NCBI GenBank assembly: GCA_965112735.1
Contig: OZ218954.1
Coordinates: 1,116,001-1,180,000 of the forward strand
Source: Phaeosaccion multiseriatum
Lineage: Eukaryota > Ochrophyta, other classes
Length of the DNA stretch: 64,000 nt
Reading direction: 5' to 3'
The position numbers and the translations under genes are program-made. The first letter of the stretch is position 1; every line of letters starts with the position of its first letter. This document shows, piece after piece, positions 58,801-64,000 of the stretch. The notes under the pieces were generated by a model that was given only the letters and a program-made list of their open reading frames with translations, had not been told where the DNA came from and searched no databases.

Positions 58801-61572
58801 CTAATCCTTCTTCTTCTTCTTGGGCTTTTTAGCGTCCTTACCGCCCCCTCCCCCCTCGTCAGCTGCACTCCTCTTCTTGCTCCCCTTCTTGTCCTTGTCC
58901 TTGCTCTTCTTGCTCTTCTTCTTCTTGCTACTGCTACTGCTGCCCCCCTCCCCCTCCTCGCCATTCTCGCCATCGCTGGCATCTCCTCCCCCCCCTCCCT
59001 TCGCAGGCCACACGACCTGAAGCAGCAGCAGTTGATGATACAGCAGCCAGAAGCAGCAACAGCAGTTGGTCAAACAGCAGAAACAGCAACCGTTGCTGAT
59101 CAAGCAGTAGCAGCAGTTGGTGATGCATTAGAAGTACCTCCTCCTCCCCCTCCCCCTCCCCCTCCTCCTCCCCCCCCCCCCCCTCAAAACCCCATCCTCC
59201 ACAACCCTACCTTCTTTGCCTTGATGGACACCCCCCCTGGGGCCGTGTCAGCCCCCCTGGAGAGGGCCTTCCCCCACTCCTCCTCGTCCCCCTTGATGGC
59301 GTGCTGTGCGATCTCGAGGTCGTGCAACAGCGCACCGCCCTTGCTCTGCTCGGGTGGGTGTCAGGACACAGAGAGTGGGGGGGTGGGTGCCAGGACAGAG
59401 GGTGGGTGGGTGGGTGTCAGGACAGAGGGTGGGTGGGTGGGTGTCAGGACATATACAACCACACCAGTTGGTCATAGACACAGCCCCAATCAGACACAGC
59501 CGCAGTCACAGCAAAAGGTCAGATTCATATACCCACTCCCCCCCCCCCCCAAGTGCACCCACGTACCTTCTTGGGCGTGGGCATGACCTTGGTAACCTGC
59601 TGCATGGCCTCTGTGGCTCCCTCCTTGAGCTCGTCCTGCATTGTTTGGGGCAGGGCCTTCATGCCGCCATCCACTGCCATCTGGGCGGCTCTGCGTTGCT
59701 TGCCTTGCTTGGAAGCGTTGTCCTCTGCCTCCAGAGCGGTCTTCTGCTCTCCCCCACCAGCCACACACACAGAGAGAGAGAGGACACACAGAGAGGGGGG
59801 GGGGGGGGGAGAAAGAAGGAGAGGGAGAGAGAGGGAGAGAGAGGAGAGAGAGGAGAGAGGGAGAGAGGGAGAGAGAGGAGAGAGAGAGAGGGAGAGAGAG
59901 GAGAGAGAGGAGAGAGGGAGAGAGAGAGGAGGGAGGGAGGGAGGGAGAGAGAGAGAGGGAGAGAGATGCACACACAGCATGTCATGTCGGGTCCTATCAT
60001 GGTTTTTCATAGCACGATACTACCTTACGTAGCCTTACGCAACTCTTCGTACGTACCTGTACGTTCTGAATGTACGTGCTGATCTTGCGCACGGCCTTGT
60101 TGAACAGAGCCATGACCTGTGAGGGGTGGCGGGCAGTTGGTGATACAGTTGATGATACAGATGGTGATAAAGTTGGTGATAAATGAGTCATATGGGCATG
60201 GGCAGGGGGGGAGGCGGAGAGGGAGTGGGACAGCCAGAAGGAGACTCTAAACATACAATGAATTATCTAAGTCAATGGATCGTTCTAAGTCCATCATGGG
60301 CCATGTCAGTGATGGACATTCTGTCTGTCGGCACAACACCTCTCACCTGATTGACCGGCAGCTGCAGCTCTTCCGAGAGTCGATCCACAGACCTGACGGC
60401 AGGGCAGGGACAGGGACAGGGGAGAAGCAAGGGGGACGGGAGAGGGAGAGGGGAGAGGGCATGCGAGGACGCAAGCACGCGCATCCCGTTGAGCAGGAAG
60501 GGAACAGGGCAGGCAGAGAAGGACAGAGAGGAGAGGAGGAGAGGAGAGCAGAGCAGAGGCTTTACATAAGATAAGTAAGATAAGATAAGTAGACGCCTCA
60601 CAGAAGGAAGAGAAGCAGCCAAGGAGCGAGGAGTGGCAAACAAGAGCAAAAATACGGGGTGGCGTGGGGGGTTTGGTTGTTTGCTCTCCTCAAAGCACCT
60701 ACCCCCCCTCCTACTTGGGTTCCACCCGACCCACCCATTGACTGCCGTGCCCTACCTTGCCCCGCCCTGTCCATAAACCTCTACCCTGCCCATAAGCCTC
60801 TACCCTGCCCATGCATCTCTGCCGGTACACTGTTCCATCTCTGTCCACCTCTCCCTCTCTCTCTATAGCTCACTCACTCAATCACTCAACACTCTCGCTC
60901 TGTCCCTCTCCCTCTCTCTCTCCTTCCCTTTCCCTCTCTCTCTCTCCCTCTCTCTCTCTCTCTCCCTCCTTTTCTCTCTCTCTCTCCCTCCCTCCCTCCT
61001 CCCTCTCTCCCTCCCTCCCTCCCTCTCTGACCTGTGCTGCAGGCCGATGCCCAACACAATGGCCGACTGCAAGTAGGACAGCGACAACTCTCCGAGCCTA
61101 TTCAAGAAGAACAGCTTGGCGACGACCGGCATGAGGTCGGTGACAAGGTGGTAATCCACCATGTTGCGTGAGTAGAGCTCCAGCCGCTTGATGTCGTGAG
61201 GGGAGAGGAGGAAGTGCAGCTCTTGGGCGGACACGATGGATGGGGTGGTGCGAGTGAGGCCGGAGCGAGGTCCTGACGCCCTGTCTGCCCCTGTTTGTCG
61301 TTTAGTTTAGGTGCATACGCACACACACACACACACACAATAGAGTGGTGGGTGGGTGAGGGGGCAGAGGACAGCGTGTGGCAGTAGATGTTGCTATTGA
61401 TGGCAGATAGAGAGAGAGGAAGAGAGAGACAGAGGGAGAGACAGAGAGAGAGACAGAGACGAAGAGAGAGAGAGACGGAGACAGAGACAGACACACAGGA
61501 GAGAGAGTCATAGAGGGAGAGAGGAAGAAAGGAGAAGAGAGAGACAGAGGGACAGACAGAGAGAGAGACAGA

Positions 61573-61622
<50 letters not shown>

Positions 61623-61708
61623 CACACAGGAGAGAGAGTCACAGAAGGAGAGAGGAAGAGAGGAGAAGAGAGAGACAGAGGGACAGACAGAGAGAGAGAC
61701 AGAGACGA

Positions 61709-61763
<55 letters not shown>

Positions 61764-63925
61764 CAGACAAACAGGAGAGAGAGTCACAGAGGGAGAGAGG
61801 AAGAAAGAGAGGAGTGCTTACCGAGCAGAGCCAGTGCAGTGGAGGTGTCGAACCCCCCGTACTCGAAGCCGAGCAAGTTGCTGATGCGCTGTCTGCAGTC
61901 CATCATGAAGGCCTCCACCCACTTCGCGTCAGGAGCGTCGGACAAGTCTTATGGGGAAGGCAGTGGATGGCAGTGGAAGGCAGTGGATGGTGGGGTGTGA
62001 GAATGAGGATAAGGGTGAGGGGTGAGGGGTGAGGGGTAAGGGTGAGGATGAGGATGAGGGTGAGGGTGAAGGGTGAGGGTGAAGGGTGAGGGTGAAGGGT
62101 GAGGGTGAGGGTGAGGGTGAAGGGTGAGGGTGAAGGGTGAGGGTGAAGGGTGAGGGTGAAGGGTGAGGGTGAAGGGTGAGGGTGAAGGGTGAGGGTGAAG
62201 GGTGAGGGTGAGGGTGAGGGTGAGGGTGGGACCCCTCTTCCTCCTCCTCTTCCTCCTCAATCCCACTCACCGTCACACTTGAGGGCCTTGACCATGATGG
62301 CGCTGTGCTCTCCTGTGAGGTCGTTGGTGGTTTGCCGGAGGTAGCACATGCCCATGCCCAGCCGCTGCCAGAAGCGCAGCAGAGGGCCCGTGGTGCCTGT
62401 GTGTGGGAGGAGGCCCAAGATGGTGCACGATGCGTGAGTCAGGGGTGTGTAGGTTGGTGATACGTTGTTAGGGAAGGGGGAGGGTGGCGATGAGTGAGGA
62501 GAGTGAGGAGGGGGGGGGTGCCGACAGGTTACGGGAGGGGTAACGCCGATATGGGGTCGGGGAGGGCTACATGCGTTAGGCCGATACATTTAGGGCGGTA
62601 TGGAGGGGAGGGCTATATGCGTTAGGCCGATACATTTAGGGCGGTATGGAGGGGAGGGCTATATGCGTTAGGCGGGGGGTGGGAGGTGTGGGTGGTGCGT
62701 TGATTCGTTACCGGGGGGTGTGTACCGGTACAAGAAGGGGGGGGATTCGGTTCCAATCGATAACACGATGCATGATGGACGGTATCAAGGGGGTTCATCA
62801 GAGTAACACGTAATCCTACGTACCGAAAGACACCCCCAGCCAGTGGAGCCGCTCCGGAGGCCGCTGAGCCAGCGCCACAAGAAGAGGAGGGAGGTTCTTC
62901 CGGGGCTTCAACCGCTCCTTCCCCACCCACTTGCTCCCCCCTCCGTTCTCCGCGCCCACCCCCTCCTCCTCCTCCTCCTCGTCCTCGCTACCGTCCTCCT
63001 CTTCCTCTTCCTCCTCGCTACCCTCCTCCTCCTCGCTACCGTCCTCCTCCCCGCCCCCCTTCTTGCCACCCTTCTTGGAAGAAGAAGGTAAGGCCGAGCC
63101 CGTGAGATCAAAAATCTCCCCTTGATAGTACTTGCTGAGCAGCTGCATTGCTCGGGAGCCGTACCCCATCTGTTGCACATCCGGATGCGTCGCCAGCCTG
63201 ACCACCCGCGCCCCGCTCAGGGTGGGGAACTTGGAGTCCTGAAACTGTGTAGAGAGGGTCCATGGGATGAGGTCACCTGAGGCACGGTGGCCTCGGGACA
63301 TGGAGGCGTGGACATTGGCACGGCTAATCTTGCCTTCCAGAGACACCTTTGTTGTTGTGTGTGTTTAGGGGGGGGGTGCGGGGAGGGAGGGAGGGAGGGA
63401 GGAAGGGAGGGAGAGGGGGAGGGAGCGAGAGAGAATGAGAGAGTGGACAAATACACGCAGAGAAAGTGGGCGGTGACGAGCGCTGCCTTCTCTTATACCT
63501 CGAACCCCATACCCCGTTCCCCATATACCCATATACCCGTATGTATCCATATACCCATATACCTATCGTATGTATCCACATACCCATATACCTATCGTAT
63601 GTATCCATATACCCATATACCTATCGTTTGTATCCATATACCCATATACCTATCGTATGTATCCATATACCCATATACCTATCGTTTGTATCCATATACC
63701 CATATACCTATCGTATGTATCCATATACCCATACAGCCGTACGCCCATATACCTGTAAGACACAGAGCACGTCAGGCAGCCCCCCGTCCGCCCCTTGCTG
63801 CATGGCCTTGGGCCCGAGAAGCACAAAGAGGTGATGCGCAGGGGCGTCGCTGAGCAGCTGCAAGTCGTTGGGCTGGTTCTTGTAATGGGCGGCCGTGTAG
63901 AGGGACATGACGCGCTGGAGAAAGC
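58801..63925 (-). CDS. NAT10/KRE33: RNA cytidine acetyltransferase, C-terminal 600 residues (partial at right edge)
   Basis: The enzyme makes N4-acetylcytidine in 18S rRNA and tRNA and is needed for small-subunit biogenesis in the nucleolus. Exons, all in phase: 63925-63753, 63346-62824, 62396-62271, 61947-61822, 61272-61032, 60392-60347, 60116-60057, 59743-59567, 59345-59211, 59016-58801. Landmarks: SLYTAAHYKNQPNDLQLLSD, SRGHRASGDLIPWT, the acetyl-CoA loop QQMGYGSRAMQLL, RLHWLGVSFG, YLRQTTNDLTGEHSAIM, HDIKRLELYSRNMVDYHL, LGIGLQH, LFNKAVRKIS and GDEEEWGK, ending in a Lys-rich nucleolar-type tail. An acidic Glu/Asp insert (about 63010-62960) follows the GNAT motif. The helicase half lies beyond the right edge. 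Orthology is firm. Confidence 0.95.
61391..61812. repeat. GA-rich array with higher-order unit in a NAT10 intron
   Basis: AGAGAGACAGAGA units; a longer unit with the landmark CAGGAGAGAGAGTCA(C/T)AGA occurs at about 61496, 61628 and 61770, spaced 130-145 bp. Confidence 0.85.
61995..62230. repeat. GGGTGA/GGGTGAA array in a NAT10 intron
   Basis: Hexamers and heptamers of GGGTGA(A) in tandem. It resembles a telomere repeat superficially but is not TTAGGG or TTTAGGG. A plus-strand counterpart (CCCTCA)n is at 3976-4105. Confidence 0.85.
62580..62672. repeat. 48-bp tandem duplication in a NAT10 intron
   Basis: The segment from GCGTTAGGCCGATACATTTAGGGCGG onward is repeated twice at 48-bp spacing. 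Confidence 0.7.
63541..63735. repeat. Minisatellite CATATACCTATCGTATGTATCCATATACC
   Basis: About six copies of a roughly 29-bp unit (CGTATG and CGTTTG variants) fill the intron between NAT10 exons 63753 and 63346, ending right at the splice donor, whose sequence GTATATGGGCG is itself part of the repeat family. Confidence 0.85.
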
Positions 63926-64000
63926 CTTTGGGGGAGGGAGGGAGGGAGGGGAGGAGGAGGGACGAGGGGAGGGAGGGGAGGGTGGGAGAGGGGGAGGGAG

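Noticed and set aside
61995-62230. Interstitial telomere array
   Set aside because: The unit is GGGTGA(A), not a known telomere repeat, and it lies inside an intron like many other arrays here.

Overview
The window is nuclear DNA of a eukaryote, probably a unicellular alga or related protist with a red-derived complex plastid (stramenopile or chromerid-like). The evidence: every recognisable gene is split by GT-AG introns; one gene encodes a bipartite plastid-type leader with Phe just after a signal peptide; a secreted lectin/thrombospondin-type protein is present; and introns are packed with microsatellites. The species cannot be fixed from the sequence. Most long open frames in the window are translations of CCCT, GTGA, GGA, CA or GA arrays and are not genes.

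Layout. (1) 1-2272, minus: 5' part of a TRM5-type tRNA (guanine37-N1)-methyltransferase gene running off the left edge. (2) 2510-12384, plus: a 17-exon gene with four repeats of a DUF3395-like (DNAJC11 C-terminal) domain, head-to-head with TRM5. (3) 12.4-13.7 kb: gene-free, with a 12-bp satellite. (4) 13700-16301, minus: six-exon DUF1997-family plastid protein. (5) 16690-about 19461, minus: a decayed partial copy of the NAT10/Kre33 RNA cytidine acetyltransferase gene that lacks the acetyltransferase exons. (6) 20718-56475, minus: one very large gene for a secreted modular protein: signal peptide, GCC2/GCC3-like Cys module, two C-type lectin domains, three F5/8C-like domains, a long series of small Cys-rich micro-exons and thrombospondin type-3 repeats, and a GDPH/von Willebrand-D-like C-terminus. 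About 7.8 kb of it is tandemly duplicated (block A about 38.25-46.0 kb, block B about 23.6-37.5 kb). (7) 58801-63925, minus: 3' half of an apparently intact NAT10/Kre33 gene running off the right edge.

Mobile DNA sits inside the large secreted-protein gene: a Ty3/gypsy chromovirus (30288-36067) in an intron of block B, a Ty1/copia element (50573-56026) inside coding exon 2, a palindromic element (26617-27313) at an exon end, and a double-hairpin fold-back element (48267-48609) in an intron. A small TIR element (17592-17765) lies in the NAT10 pseudogene. Because block A is a paralogue of block B, and the two NAT10 copies are paralogues, the unoccupied target site can be read directly for three insertions.

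The most unusual points are: -1 frameshift heptamers at the frame changes of both LTR elements plus an in-frame UGA in the copia element; matching termini and 4-bp target duplications of the fold-back element and the gypsy LTR; phase-consistent micro-exons of 7, 10 and 15 nt; and a tandem array of near-identical 57-nt exon plus about 190-nt intron units.
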